Program-made: the position numbers and the translations under genes
Shown here: piece by piece, positions 15,572-25,283 of the stretch
Numbering within the stretch: the stretch's first letter is position 1
Layout: each line of letters starts with the position of its first letter
Notes under the pieces: generated by a model
The model's database searches: none
What the model was told of the DNA's origin: nothing
What the model saw: the letters and a program-made list of their open reading frames with translations, nothing else
Assembly (NCBI GenBank): GCA_020025255.1
Contig: JAHHSK010000013.1
Location: 1-35,710, forward strand
Direction of reading: 5' to 3'
Length of the DNA stretch: 35,710 nt
Origin: Ruthenibacterium sp.
GTDB lineage: Bacteria; Bacillota; Clostridia; Oscillospirales; Ruminococcaceae

Positions 15572-17245
15572 GTGCTGAAAATTGGAACCGTGCTGGATGG
15601 CAAATACGAAATCATCAAGCAGATCGGCAAGGGCGGCACCTCGCTGGTATATTTGGCGATGAACCAAAAGCTCAACCAGCAGTGGGTGATCAAAGAGATC
15701 CGCAGCGAATTGGATATGGCATCCAAAAACCGCATGCTGCAGGAAGCCAGACTGATGATGACGTTCGATCATCCGGCAATCCCGCGTATTGTGGATATTT
15801 TGGAAAGCACCTATATCGTTATGGATTATGTATCCGGGCAGTCGCTTGCACATGAGCTGAAGGAAAAAGGCCCCATACCGCAGGAAACGGTGGTCGAATG
15901 GGGCAAGCAGATCTGCAATGTGCTGATCTATCTGCATTCGCTGAACCCGCCGATCATTTATCATGATCTGAAGCCGGGCAATATCATCCTGAAAATGCCC
16001 GAGCAAAACCTGAAGCTCATCGATTTCGGGGAAGCGCGCAAATGCATCCACGGAAATGCGGTGGGCGGCGGCAAAACAAAAGAGTATGCAGCCCCCGAAC
16101 AGCAAACCCGTTCCGGCACCGATGCCCGCACCGATATCTATTGCTTTGGCACCACGTTGTATCGGCTTTTGACCGGGCAGTTTGTTCCGCCGTATCCCGA
16201 ACCGGTCGGCTCGGCGCGGGAGCGATTCCCCGATCTTCAGATTTCCAAGGGAATGGATAACATCATCAAAAAATGCACCGAGCCTTTGCCGGAAAAGAGG
16301 TTTCAATCGGCACACGAGCTGATGCAGGCACTGGAAAACATCAATTTGTGGGATGATGACTACCTGAAAAAGCAAACCGGAAAAATCAAGCTTTGCGCCG
16401 GTACGGCGATCGCCTCGGCGGTGCTGGTGCTTTTGGGCATCGGGTTTGCCGGCAGCGCAGCATATTGGAAGCGCCAAAATTATGACAGCCTGATAGCAAC
16501 CGAAGCAGCACTGGGATATGAGATCCAAATCGACCATTATCTCGAAGCCGTGCAGCTCAACGGCAAAGATCCCAGAGCCTATGCAAGAATGGTGCAGGCA
16601 TATCAGCAGCGCGGCGTTTTCGGTGATGAGGAAAGCCAGCAGCTGGGCAATGCCTACAATGCCAATAAGCATGATTTTGATATGAAAAATCCCGATATGG
16701 TGGAATTGAACTACCAGATCGGCCAGCTGTATTTTAATATGTATTCGGGCGACAGCAACTCGTTCCGCGCGCGCATCCAAAAAGCCCACAGCTATTTTGG
16801 GTATGTTGTGGATTTTGGCACCCCCGCCGATCCGCACTATTCGATTGCCAGCAGCTATAATACGCTGTGCCGCTTTTTTATTGATTTTGTGTTGAATGAC
16901 AACAGCGTGCTGGAACCAACGAAAGCGGATTATCAGGGGATGCTGGATGCCATTTACGACTGCATGCAGGATATGCAGGCGTATCATTCCAGTGATGCTG
17001 CCTATACCCGGCTCACACTGTACCAAAAGATACTGGATACCGTCAACGCCAATGCGCGCGGGTTTGCGCACAGCGGCATCGAGCAAAAGGATGTGGCAGA
17101 TATGGTAACGACACTATGCCAAGCGGTGCAACAAGAAAATGTGACACGAACCGTTTCGGTGGAAATGCAGGAAAAAATAATCCGGCAGGCGGCTGGCATC
17201 GTGGAAAATATCGCACGCGAATATGACAGCTTAAAGCGGGGGTGA
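15572..17245 (+). CDS. Membrane Ser/Thr protein kinase with EssB-like layout
   Basis: A 557-aa kinase: kinase domain (about 10-262), one membrane helix (about 273-297) and an outer helical domain (about 300-557) without PASTA repeats. Kinase motifs: G-loop GKGGTSLVY (19-27), K41 in VIKEI, E58, YHDLKPGN (130-137; D132, K134, N137), DFG (151-153), APE (174-176). The residue before the catalytic Asp is His rather than Arg, so it is a non-RD kinase. The outer domain has TPR-like helix pairs. This order (kinase fold, helix, outer helical domain) is that of EssB/YukC, whose kinase fold is inactive. I chose GTG 15572, with GTGAGGGA just upstream, at the phosphatase stop. Kinase activity is confident; an EssB role is inference. 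Confidence 0.93.
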   Translation: MLKIGTVLDGKYEIIKQIGKGGTSLVYLAMNQKLNQQWVIKEIRSELDMASKNRMLQEARLMMTFDHPAIPRIVDILESTYIVMDYVSGQSLAHELKEKGPIPQETVVEWGKQICNVLIYLHSLNPPIIYHDLKPGNIILKMPEQNLKLIDFGEARKCIHGNAVGGGKTKEYAAPEQQTRSGTDARTDIYCFGTTLYRLLTGQFVPPYPEPVGSARERFPDLQISKGMDNIIKKCTEPLPEKRFQSAHELMQALENINLWDDDYLKKQTGKIKLCAGTAIASAVLVLLGIGFAGSAAYWKRQNYDSLIATEAALGYEIQIDHYLEAVQLNGKDPRAYARMVQAYQQRGVFGDEESQQLGNAYNANKHDFDMKNPDMVELNYQIGQLYFNMYSGDSNSFRARIQKAHSYFGYVVDFGTPADPHYSIASSYNTLCRFFIDFVLNDNSVLEPTKADYQGMLDAIYDCMQDMQAYHSSDAAYTRLTLYQKILDTVNANARGFAHSGIEQKDVADMVTTLCQAVQQENVTRTVSVEMQEKIIRQAAGIVENIAREYDSLKRG

Positions 17246-17250
17246 TTGAA

Positions 17251-17766
17251 ATGGCGGGTATATTTTCCGTGGTTTCCCTTATCTGCTTTTTGCTGGCAGC
17301 GGTACTTTTGATCGTGGCAGTCTCGCTTTTTTTTGTACTGGATGTGCGGGGAGTCTATGCCGAAGTCCGCAAGCGCAGCACCGTACAGCCCGCAGCAAAA
17401 AGAAAAGGGAAAAAAGCAAAAGCAAAGCAACCCCCTGCGCAGATCCCGGCCGAGCAGCCCACGCAGATCGAAGACGAAGCCGTTACGGTAATGGAAAACG
17501 GCCAAATCGAGCGCGACCCGCTGGTGGGCGTGTACGAGCCCGGCACCGAGTTGGATGCCGAGGAAAGGACCATGCCGCAGGAAATGCCCACAGCCTTGGA
17601 GGATGCGGGGCAGATGCCGGCAGGAATGCAGCGCGCGTTCTGGCGCGGCGGCGCACCGGAACCGGAACAGACCCAGCCGGCAGCCGTGCAAAGCGGCTTC
17701 GAGCTGCGGCGGGATATCTTGCTTGCCGATGAAAACAATGCGCTCACAGAACTGATCGCATTCTGA
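17251..17766 (+). CDS. Single-helix membrane protein with a TxhE/D-motif cytosolic tail
   Basis: A 171-aa protein with one N-terminal membrane helix (about 5-30), a highly basic juxtamembrane stretch (40-60, Lys/Arg-rich, placing the tail inside) and a long acidic, low-complexity tail. The tail has four motifs of the form Thr-any-hydrophobic-acidic: T71 (TQIE), T79 (TVME), T99 (TELD) and T114 (TALE). The related TxLE motif occurs three times in the FHA protein at 13664. It follows the kinase by 5 bases behind GGGGGTGA and is a strong candidate kinase substrate and membrane docking site for FHA domains. EssA is also a small membrane protein, but I see no sequence likeness. A GTG at 17242 is an alternative start. 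Confidence 0.78.
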   Translation: MAGIFSVVSLICFLLAAVLLIVAVSLFFVLDVRGVYAEVRKRSTVQPAAKRKGKKAKAKQPPAQIPAEQPTQIEDEAVTVMENGQIERDPLVGVYEPGTELDAEERTMPQEMPTALEDAGQMPAGMQRAFWRGGAPEPEQTQPAAVQSGFELRRDILLADENNALTELIAF

Positions 17767-17805
17767 AAAAGCATTTTTGTAAAACGTCTAGAAAGGGAAT
17801 CGAAG

Positions 17806-20800
17806 ATGAAGCAACATAAAACCACACGGGTGCAGCGCATCATTGCAATGCTGTGCACGCTGACGATCCTGCTGTCGATCGGCACCGTTCCGCTGGAAGC
17901 TTTGGCGGTTGGGGCAGTAAACGAAAGAAGCCGGACAAACTGGCAGGAACGCTCTGTGCGAACCGAAGGGCAGCCGGAGCAAACGGCGCAGGAACCCGAC
18001 CGGCCGAAGGATATCCCGATCACGGACATCACGGATCCGGTGAATGAATACACGCTCGACCTGAGCGACCCGGAAAAAATCAGCGTTCAGCTCACCCCGG
18101 CGGTTGCGCCGCAGGGATATACCGAACAGCTGATTTGGGCCAGCCAGCCCAGTGATATTGTGTACGTCAAGCAGGACGGCACGATCACGGCAGCTGCGCC
18201 GGGGGATGCCACGGTGACTGTGTCCGCGCACAGCAGCCCGCAGATCAAAAAGGAATATGCGATCCATGTGGTGAAAAGTGTGACTTCTGTGGAGCTGAAC
18301 CAATATACGCTGCAGATGAAGCCCGGGGATGTTTTCACACTGGAAGCGACCGTAGTGCCGCAGGATGCCACGGATGCCGCCGTTGTCTGGGAAAGCAGTC
18401 CCCAGGGGATCGTTTCGGTGGAGCACGGGCGCGTGCAGGCATTGGCAAACGGCACCGCCAAGATCACAGCCACAGCCGGCAACAACGTGCAGGCGGTGTG
18501 CGAGGTTTCGGTTACAACAGCCGCGCAGAGCGTGACCATTGAAAATAAACCGGTGCAGGATCAAATGGTGTACGGCAGCACCCACAAGCTCACCTGCCGG
18601 GTAGAGCCTTCCACCGCATCCCAAACGCCGGAATGGGCTGTCGTAAGCGGGGATGCGGTTACGGTGGAGCCGAGCACCGGCCTGCTGACTGCGGTAAAAG
18701 CGGGAAAGGCGACGGTCAAGGTCGCAGCCGGAGCGGCTATGGATGAATATCAGGTGACAGTGCTGCCCAAGGTGATCCGCGTTACAGGCATTACGATGCA
18801 GGATAAGCCGTACGACGGCACCGCTGCCGTGCCCCAGACCCTGCAGGGGCAGGTGACCTTTGATGCCTTGGTGGGCGGGGATTCGATTGCATTGAGCCAT
18901 GTAAAGTACGGCGATACTTCCGCAGTGCATGCGCAGGATATCCCAAGATACATCACAGTGGATCTGAAAGATGCCGTTCTGGATAATCCCAACTATATCC
19001 TTGATAAACAGGCATCCATTGCACAAACCAGCATTAAGATCGTCAAAAAGCAGCTGTCTGCGGCGGGGCTGACCGGAATTGATGGCACAGCACCCCGCTA
19101 TACGGCGCAAACCACCTATGATGGCCTTACGGTTGCACTGGAGGGCATTGCGGATACGGACAGCTGGCTGCCGCGTGAAATACAAAACGTGACCGCCCGG
19201 GCAGACGACAGACCCGTGGTTTTGCCGCAGGGCAGCCCGGTGCAGCTTCAGTATGACCGTGCCGATACCAAGGCCTATCAGGAAAACTATATCCTGCCGT
19301 CCGACGCGCAGCTGCTGCTGGCACCGGCCGAGCTTTCGGCGGATGTTCTGGGCGGCACCAAGGAATATGACGGCACAGTCAGTGCGGCACAGGAGTTCAG
19401 CGCACAGCTGTATGATGTGCTGGGCGATGATGAGGTCATCCCCGTGGTTGCCAACAGTGCCTATCTGGATGCAAACGTATCGCAGGAAGCTCCGATCACG
19501 GCGCAGGTTTCGCTGGAAGGGGCAGATTGTGCAAACTATACGCTGCCCGGCGCGAACATCCGCTTTATCCCAGGGAAAATCACAAAAACCGATCGGTCTG
19601 TCGTGCTTCAAGTCAGCATCAATCCGGATGTGGCAGACCCCGATACCCGTTTGAACGTAGAGATCGATGCAAAAGGCCGGCTCGATCACAAGGGAAAGGC
19701 CGCCCGATTGAACGGCAGTGCCGTGGTAAACTACCAAACCCCAAACGGCGCACAGCAGGTGAGCACCGAAGTAAGGGACGGCAAGGGCCAGGCGGTGATT
19801 CTGGCCATGCCCGGCGAGCAGATGGTGGAGGTCGTGTTCACCATTGCCGAAAATGAGCTGAATTATCAGGGAACCCACACCCAAACGGCTGTGTACAACA
19901 AAGGCTATCAGGTGCAGGAGCTGAAAGGAGAACCGGTAAAATCGGCGGTTTACGGCACCCCTGTAAAGCTGGAGCTGCAGGCGGTGGAGCAGACAAGCGA
20001 GGCTCCCACGGGTGCTTCGATTACTTATGCCAGCAACAATACGGCGGCGGCCGTGATCGACAGCAAAACAGGCGAGATCCGTGTGGTGGATGTCGAGGCG
20101 GCCCGGGAGGATGGCTATCAGGTTATCTTTACGGCCAAGGCCGAAGCAGTAGCAGGCAAATACAACGGTTCGTATTTGTACGAATATCCGGTTGCTTTGG
20201 AAAAAAGACAGGTCACACCCAGCATCCAATGCGCCGAAAAAAGCTATGACGGCACCAACACCGCATATGTTTCGGGTAAGCTGGAAGGCCTTGTGGAGGG
20301 GGATGAAGCAGTCGGCCTTTCCAATACCGACGACGGGCAGCTGAAGGGCGCATATGAAAAATCCGATGTGGGCACCTATCGGGTCACCGCCGAAGGATTG
20401 GTGCCTTGCGGCGAAACCAAAGACAAGGTGCCGGGGGAAAACAACTATACGCTTGCCGTCACTGCGGCTTCCTGTGAAGGTACGATCGTGCCGCGGGACA
20501 TCAGCCAAAACGGCGATGCAGAGCTGACACTCAAGCTGGATGGCGACGGGTTTATGTATTATACCGGCACACCCCGCAGGCCGCGCGCTGCCGTAACGAT
20601 CGACCTGAATCAAGATGGCCGAAAAGAAACGACCCTGTGGGACACAACCGATTATACTTTGGAATATGCCGATCATACGGACGTAAGCATAAACGGCGCA
20701 AAAGTGAAAGTGACAGGCACCGGCAATTATACCGGCGAGCTGACGGCAAGCTTCAGCATCCGTTATAAAAAAGTGCCTTCGGATGCCGTTTTGCTGACGG

Positions 20801-23800
20801 TAAAAGGCCGCAATGGCGGAAAACCCGCGCCGGAACGCCGCTACCCCCAAGATGCCCAAAACGGAGAACTGTGGTATAACAGTGACATCGAGATAACGGC
20901 TGCCGAAGGATATACCTTTGATGACCAAAAGCCCACGACCGGAACACAGCTGTTCCAAACCAAACGCTACACGCAGGATGGGCTGGATATTTTTGAAAAC
21001 ACCCATTTTTATGTGCGCGAAGACGTAACCGGGCATGTCTTTCGCATCCGGCTCGGTGATCAAATCCATATCGACCGCGTTGCGCCCAAGCTGACGCAGG
21101 TGATCAGCACCGTCAGCGGCGGGCAGTATCCCGAAGGGGATTATTACAACACCTCGTTTACCACGACCTTTGTGGTGGAGGAAGAAAACTATAATAAAGA
21201 AGGAATCAACAGCGCCTTCCGGGTACAGGCCGGAACGGATGTGCAGACGTATCAGGATGCCCCGGTGCAAACCGTGGTTTCGGCGGATACACGGCAAAAA
21301 AACAATATCAGCGTCACGGTGGATGCCGGCAGCGGCATCATTGCAGGAGAAACCCATATCCCTTATGTTGTGGTAGTAGACCCGGCGGGCAATCCGCTTG
21401 TTGTGGGCGAAGGGGTGGATGCGGATTGCAAGGACGGCAAGGCGTTCGCAAAGACCAAAAAGATCGTGGATACCAAACCGCCCGAAGCAGTCATCCGCTA
21501 TCCACAGCTGGATGCCGTCCATTATTATGAGAACGAGGCCTATTACAACACCGATCTGGTGGCTTCGTTTGCCTTTACCGATGAAAACGGGATCGATCTG
21601 CAAAGGGTGAAAAAGGTGGCCGAGGTAACGCACGGCAGCCAATTTGCCCCCGTGGACGCCAGCCCATCCGGCGAACAGGATACCATTACGGTACCGGCTG
21701 TGCAGGAGAACAACGGCCATTACCAGTTCGGGGCATATGGAACGGATAAGGCGGGCAACCCCCTTACGGTCAAGGAAATGCAGACACAGCCGGCGCAGGA
21801 AGGGGCTGCGGCTCCAGCCGTGATCACACATTCACTCACCGCCAAAGAACCCAGCATCTATCACAAAGTGCTGGATACGATCGCGCCGCAGGCTGTGCTG
21901 ACGATCGATGCACATGATGCCCTGCGCAAGCACCTGCAGCCCGAATACAATCACCGCTATTATTTCAATGACCGGTTCGATGCACAATTCAGCATCACGG
22001 AAACCAATTACGATGCTTCCAAGGTGACGGTGCGGTATGGCCAGGTAAACAGCATTGAAGTGATGGACAGCGGCAACACGCTCAGCACCCAAAAGGTGGA
22101 GCCCTGCGTGGAGCTGCACACCCAGCAGACCGAAAGCCCCTATCGGTACACACAGTCTGCGGGCAGCGATGGGGTGTATGTGTTCGATATCAAGGGCGTG
22201 GATCGTGCGGGAAATCCGATCGAAATGGACGGTTCGCTGCTGGAAAACAGCATCGAAACGCAAGCCGAGGATAAAACAGCGCACAGTGAAGAGCCGACCC
22301 GGCGCTTTACCTCGTATGTGATAGCACAGGATAAGATCAATCCCGTCTTGGATATTTTCATGAGGGATGAAAACAACAACGGCAACGGCTATAACCCGCA
22401 AACAGGCAATTTCTTTGAAGCAACGCTGTTTACCAGCGGGGATGCGGCGCAGCCCGATTTGTATCAGATTCATACAAATTGGCCGTACCGTTCCAGCAAA
22501 ACCGCTGAATTCGGCTTTACCACCAACGATCAATCGCCGGTTGCCGTTATGTACACCGTGGATTCCAGCGCGCCGCAAAGCAGCTTTGCCTATAAGCCGC
22601 AGGGTCTGGAAGGCTATGCAGGCACCGGCGGCACCGCACCCAAGGATGTGTATCACGACGGACTGTCGGGGATTCGATCCATTGTGGAAAACGAGCAGGT
22701 TCTGCAGATCGGCACGCTCATGGCAGAAGATCTTGCCGGCAACAAAGTCAGCTATGTCAAGCACGAGCAGGAAAACCGCATCTATTTCGATGTGCAGGCG
22801 CCGACCGATGACCAGCTGCAGCCGGTCATTCGCCTGCGCTGCCCCGACCCGGCAGCATACAATACGCAAAGCCATAGGCCGTCGGAAAAGGCGGGGCTGT
22901 ACCGGGATACCGTGGTCATCGAGGCAGATGTTATGGATCCGTACACCGCGCCAAAGCAAGACGAATATGCGAAGGGCACGGGACTGTACCGCGTATACTA
23001 TCAGGTGACCGTCCGCGGTTCCGAAGCGGCCGCGCAGAATGTGAGCATCCAAACCAGCAGCGGAAAACCCGTTGCAGCCGGGCCGGATGGCGTGTTCTAT
23101 GTGGATTACAGCACCACAGGGCAAAGCGGGCCGGTGCAGGGCAGTGAAGTGCTGACCGAGCAAGATACGCTGACGTTCACCTTTGACCCCAAAACGGCGG
23201 ATGGCGTTTTCAACTGCAACAGCATCGAGCTTTCCGTGTGGGCGGTGGATAATGCAAACAATGGCATACACCAGCACAACAAGGCGAGCTATACTTTCGG
23301 CATCGATGTGACACAGCCGGTCATTGCCGTTCGATATGATAACAATGATGCGCTCAATGACAAGTATTTCAAGAACGACCGCACGGCTGTCATCACGGTG
23401 ACCGAGCGGAACTTCGACCCTTCCAAAATCGAGATCGCCACCGAAAGCGGCGCGCGCAGCGCATGGACGTATCATGCCGGAGCGGCTGTCAACGGGGATC
23501 AGGATCAGTGGAGCTGCACCGTGGATTATACGGCGGATGGAGTGTATACCCTGAGCGTATCCGGGGAAGATCAGCTGGGGCTGCCGGCCGCTTCGATCAC
23601 ATACGAAGGAGCGGCTGCGCAAAACTTTGTGCTGGATAAAACGGCTCCGGTGGTTCGTGTTTCGTTTGATAACACCGATGTGCGCAACGGCAAATATTAT
23701 AACCGCAGCCGCACGGCCGCAGTGGAAGTGGACGATGTGAACTTTAACGGCGTCAACGAGATCCAAGTGGCGGCACTGCTGGGCGGTGCGGCACCGCAGG

Positions 23801-25053
23801 TGGCGTTTGCCGGGAAAACAGCGGTTGTGCCGTTTGAAGCGGATGGAACTTATTCCATGAGCGGTACGGTAACGGATATGGCCGGCAATCGTTCCGAAGG
23901 CTTTTCCGTGGAAGAATTTGTGATCGACAAAACAGCACCCGAGCTGGAAATCGAGGGGGTGCAGGATGCGGCGGCCTATGCGGATGTGATCCAGCCGCGC
24001 GTTGTGTTCCGCGATCAAAACTATGATGCCGGAACCACATCCCTGCTGCGTTCGGTTTGGAACCGGCACGGCGAAGATGTGTCGCAGCAAATTGTCCCTG
24101 TGCCCAGTGTGGCATCGGCGGAAAACGGAGTGGACAGCGGCGTGCTTGCCTATGAGGATCTGGCACATGTGCCGGAAAACGATGGCCTTTATACACTGAC
24201 AGCGACGGTCACGGATCTTGCCGGGAACGCTGCGGAAAAGACGGTCCGCTATTCGGTGAACCGTTTTGGCACGGTGTATGTGTACAGCCCTGCGCTCAAG
24301 GAAATGATCGGGCAATATCGGCAGGAAGCGGGACAGGAGCTGTACATTATGGGCTATAATGTCACGCCGCTGGTAGAAGGCACAGCCAAAATGCAAATCA
24401 CCTGTGACGGCGCCATGCTGGAAACGCAAAGCGGCACCCAAGCGCAGCCGCAGCCGCAAACCTCGCAGGGCGGCTGGCATGCGTATCGCTTTGATATCAG
24501 CCCGGAGGATTTGAAAGCAGACGGCCGCTATGAGATCACCGTATCGGATAAAGATCAAAGCGGCAATACCAAAACCAATGCCGATGATCCGATTTGGTTC
24601 TATGTGGATGCAACCAAGCCCGCCCTGGACAGTGTGGTGGGGCTGGAAAACAGCATTGTAAATGCAAAAGAGCACACCATTCGCTATATCGCCAGCGATG
24701 CGGTCGCCATGAAGAGCATTGAGGTGTATGTAAACGATGCGCTTGTGCAGACCGTGGATCGATTCGACGGGGCAGCCTATGAGGACAGCTTCACGGTTCC
24801 TGCCGGTGTGCGTCAGAAAGTGCGCATGGTGCTGACCGATAAAGCGGGAAATGTGCTGGATACAGACCGCGACGATTTTGCACCGTCTTATCCATTTCAC
24901 CGGGAGCTGACGGTATCCACAAACTTTTTCGTTCGCTGGTATGCCAATGCAGCGGTGTTCTGGGGTTCGATCGCTGCCATAGTATTGGTAACCGCCGGCT
25001 TGATTGTGCTGCTGTTTGCAAAACGACGCAAAAAAGAACAAGCAGCCGAATGA
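17806..25053 (+). CDS. Giant membrane-anchored surface protein with BIG2, YDG and Ig-like repeats
   Basis: A 2415-aa type I membrane protein. It has a signal peptide (1-36, basic start then a hydrophobic core ending EALAV), three BIG2-like Ig domains (about 80-330), YDG-type domains marked by KPYDGT, EYDGT and SYDGT (starting near 333, 520 and 815), and at least seven further Ig-like modules from about 1090 to 2350. It ends in a membrane helix (about 2380-2405) and basic tail KRRKKEQAAE; there is no LPXTG motif. The modules usually open with a D-x-x-x-P box and carry a YYN-(10)-F/V-x-E-x-N-[FY]-D signature. It should extend far beyond the cell surface and could be an adhesin or the outer part of the T7SS, where EsaA is missing. 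An AAAGGGAATCG site precedes the ATG, 39 bases after the previous stop. Membership of the operon is inferred. Confidence 0.92.
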   Translation: MKQHKTTRVQRIIAMLCTLTILLSIGTVPLEALAVGAVNERSRTNWQERSVRTEGQPEQTAQEPDRPKDIPITDITDPVNEYTLDLSDPEKISVQLTPAVAPQGYTEQLIWASQPSDIVYVKQDGTITAAAPGDATVTVSAHSSPQIKKEYAIHVVKSVTSVELNQYTLQMKPGDVFTLEATVVPQDATDAAVVWESSPQGIVSVEHGRVQALANGTAKITATAGNNVQAVCEVSVTTAAQSVTIENKPVQDQMVYGSTHKLTCRVEPSTASQTPEWAVVSGDAVTVEPSTGLLTAVKAGKATVKVAAGAAMDEYQVTVLPKVIRVTGITMQDKPYDGTAAVPQTLQGQVTFDALVGGDSIALSHVKYGDTSAVHAQDIPRYITVDLKDAVLDNPNYILDKQASIAQTSIKIVKKQLSAAGLTGIDGTAPRYTAQTTYDGLTVALEGIADTDSWLPREIQNVTARADDRPVVLPQGSPVQLQYDRADTKAYQENYILPSDAQLLLAPAELSADVLGGTKEYDGTVSAAQEFSAQLYDVLGDDEVIPVVANSAYLDANVSQEAPITAQVSLEGADCANYTLPGANIRFIPGKITKTDRSVVLQVSINPDVADPDTRLNVEIDAKGRLDHKGKAARLNGSAVVNYQTPNGAQQVSTEVRDGKGQAVILAMPGEQMVEVVFTIAENELNYQGTHTQTAVYNKGYQVQELKGEPVKSAVYGTPVKLELQAVEQTSEAPTGASITYASNNTAAAVIDSKTGEIRVVDVEAAREDGYQVIFTAKAEAVAGKYNGSYLYEYPVALEKRQVTPSIQCAEKSYDGTNTAYVSGKLEGLVEGDEAVGLSNTDDGQLKGAYEKSDVGTYRVTAEGLVPCGETKDKVPGENNYTLAVTAASCEGTIVPRDISQNGDAELTLKLDGDGFMYYTGTPRRPRAAVTIDLNQDGRKETTLWDTTDYTLEYADHTDVSINGAKVKVTGTGNYTGELTASFSIRYKKVPSDAVLLTVKGRNGGKPAPERRYPQDAQNGELWYNSDIEITAAEGYTFDDQKPTTGTQLFQTKRYTQDGLDIFENTHFYVREDVTGHVFRIRLGDQIHIDRVAPKLTQVISTVSGGQYPEGDYYNTSFTTTFVVEEENYNKEGINSAFRVQAGTDVQTYQDAPVQTVVSADTRQKNNISVTVDAGSGIIAGETHIPYVVVVDPAGNPLVVGEGVDADCKDGKAFAKTKKIVDTKPPEAVIRYPQLDAVHYYENEAYYNTDLVASFAFTDENGIDLQRVKKVAEVTHGSQFAPVDASPSGEQDTITVPAVQENNGHYQFGAYGTDKAGNPLTVKEMQTQPAQEGAAAPAVITHSLTAKEPSIYHKVLDTIAPQAVLTIDAHDALRKHLQPEYNHRYYFNDRFDAQFSITETNYDASKVTVRYGQVNSIEVMDSGNTLSTQKVEPCVELHTQQTESPYRYTQSAGSDGVYVFDIKGVDRAGNPIEMDGSLLENSIETQAEDKTAHSEEPTRRFTSYVIAQDKINPVLDIFMRDENNNGNGYNPQTGNFFEATLFTSGDAAQPDLYQIHTNWPYRSSKTAEFGFTTNDQSPVAVMYTVDSSAPQSSFAYKPQGLEGYAGTGGTAPKDVYHDGLSGIRSIVENEQVLQIGTLMAEDLAGNKVSYVKHEQENRIYFDVQAPTDDQLQPVIRLRCPDPAAYNTQSHRPSEKAGLYRDTVVIEADVMDPYTAPKQDEYAKGTGLYRVYYQVTVRGSEAAAQNVSIQTSSGKPVAAGPDGVFYVDYSTTGQSGPVQGSEVLTEQDTLTFTFDPKTADGVFNCNSIELSVWAVDNANNGIHQHNKASYTFGIDVTQPVIAVRYDNNDALNDKYFKNDRTAVITVTERNFDPSKIEIATESGARSAWTYHAGAAVNGDQDQWSCTVDYTADGVYTLSVSGEDQLGLPAASITYEGAAAQNFVLDKTAPVVRVSFDNTDVRNGKYYNRSRTAAVEVDDVNFNGVNEIQVAALLGGAAPQVAFAGKTAVVPFEADGTYSMSGTVTDMAGNRSEGFSVEEFVIDKTAPELEIEGVQDAAAYADVIQPRVVFRDQNYDAGTTSLLRSVWNRHGEDVSQQIVPVPSVASAENGVDSGVLAYEDLAHVPENDGLYTLTATVTDLAGNAAEKTVRYSVNRFGTVYVYSPALKEMIGQYRQEAGQELYIMGYNVTPLVEGTAKMQITCDGAMLETQSGTQAQPQPQTSQGGWHAYRFDISPEDLKADGRYEITVSDKDQSGNTKTNADDPIWFYVDATKPALDSVVGLENSIVNAKEHTIRYIASDAVAMKSIEVYVNDALVQTVDRFDGAAYEDSFTVPAGVRQKVRMVLTDKAGNVLDTDRDDFAPSYPFHRELTVSTNFFVRWYANAAVFWGSIAAIVLVTAGLIVLLFAKRRKKEQAAE
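21070..24740 (+). repeat. Protein-level Ig-like repeat array inside the giant surface protein
   Basis: Diverged modules begin near residues 1090 (DRVAPK), 1221 (DTKPPE), 1357 (DTIAPQ), 1831 (DVTQPV), 1943 (DKTAPV), 2040 (DKTAPE) and 2267 (DATKPA). Most continue with a YYN or YFN motif and then an acidic E-x-N-[FY]-D stretch. The DNA is not a simple tandem repeat; similarity is visible only in protein. Confidence 0.7.
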
Positions 25054-25283
25054 TCGTGCCCGCCGGCATACGGCACAGCATAACACCCAAAGCCGTGCTT
25101 CGGCCCCGGCGGGGCGGCAAGGCATTGGAACGCTGATGCAATCAAATGCGAAAAGCGGTACAGCGGATGCTGTACCGCAGAGGCTGTCGAAAAAGTTCGA
25201 CCGCCTCTGAAGGACACCGGGCGCACATTTTGCGCACAGCGCAAAAGATGCTTTCCGGTTTCCCTCAGTACTCCTTTCCGGCG
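25054..25283. other. Non-coding stretch with clustered hairpins
   Basis: No gene is seen. Three perfect or near-perfect inverted repeats stand out: GCGGTACAGC/GCTGTACCGC (25155-25178, loop GGAT); AGAGGC..GCCTCT enclosing GTCGAA/TTCGAC (25179-25208, one mismatch); and TTTTGCGC/GCGCAAAA (25228-25246, loop ACA). None has a T tract. They may be mRNA-end stabilisers or a palindromic repeat family. Confidence 0.6.

Noticed and set aside
17251..17766. Assignment of the small membrane protein as EssA
   Set aside because: Only the size and single helix agree; the helix is at the N-terminus with a long acidic cytosolic tail, and no EssA-like sequence is visible.
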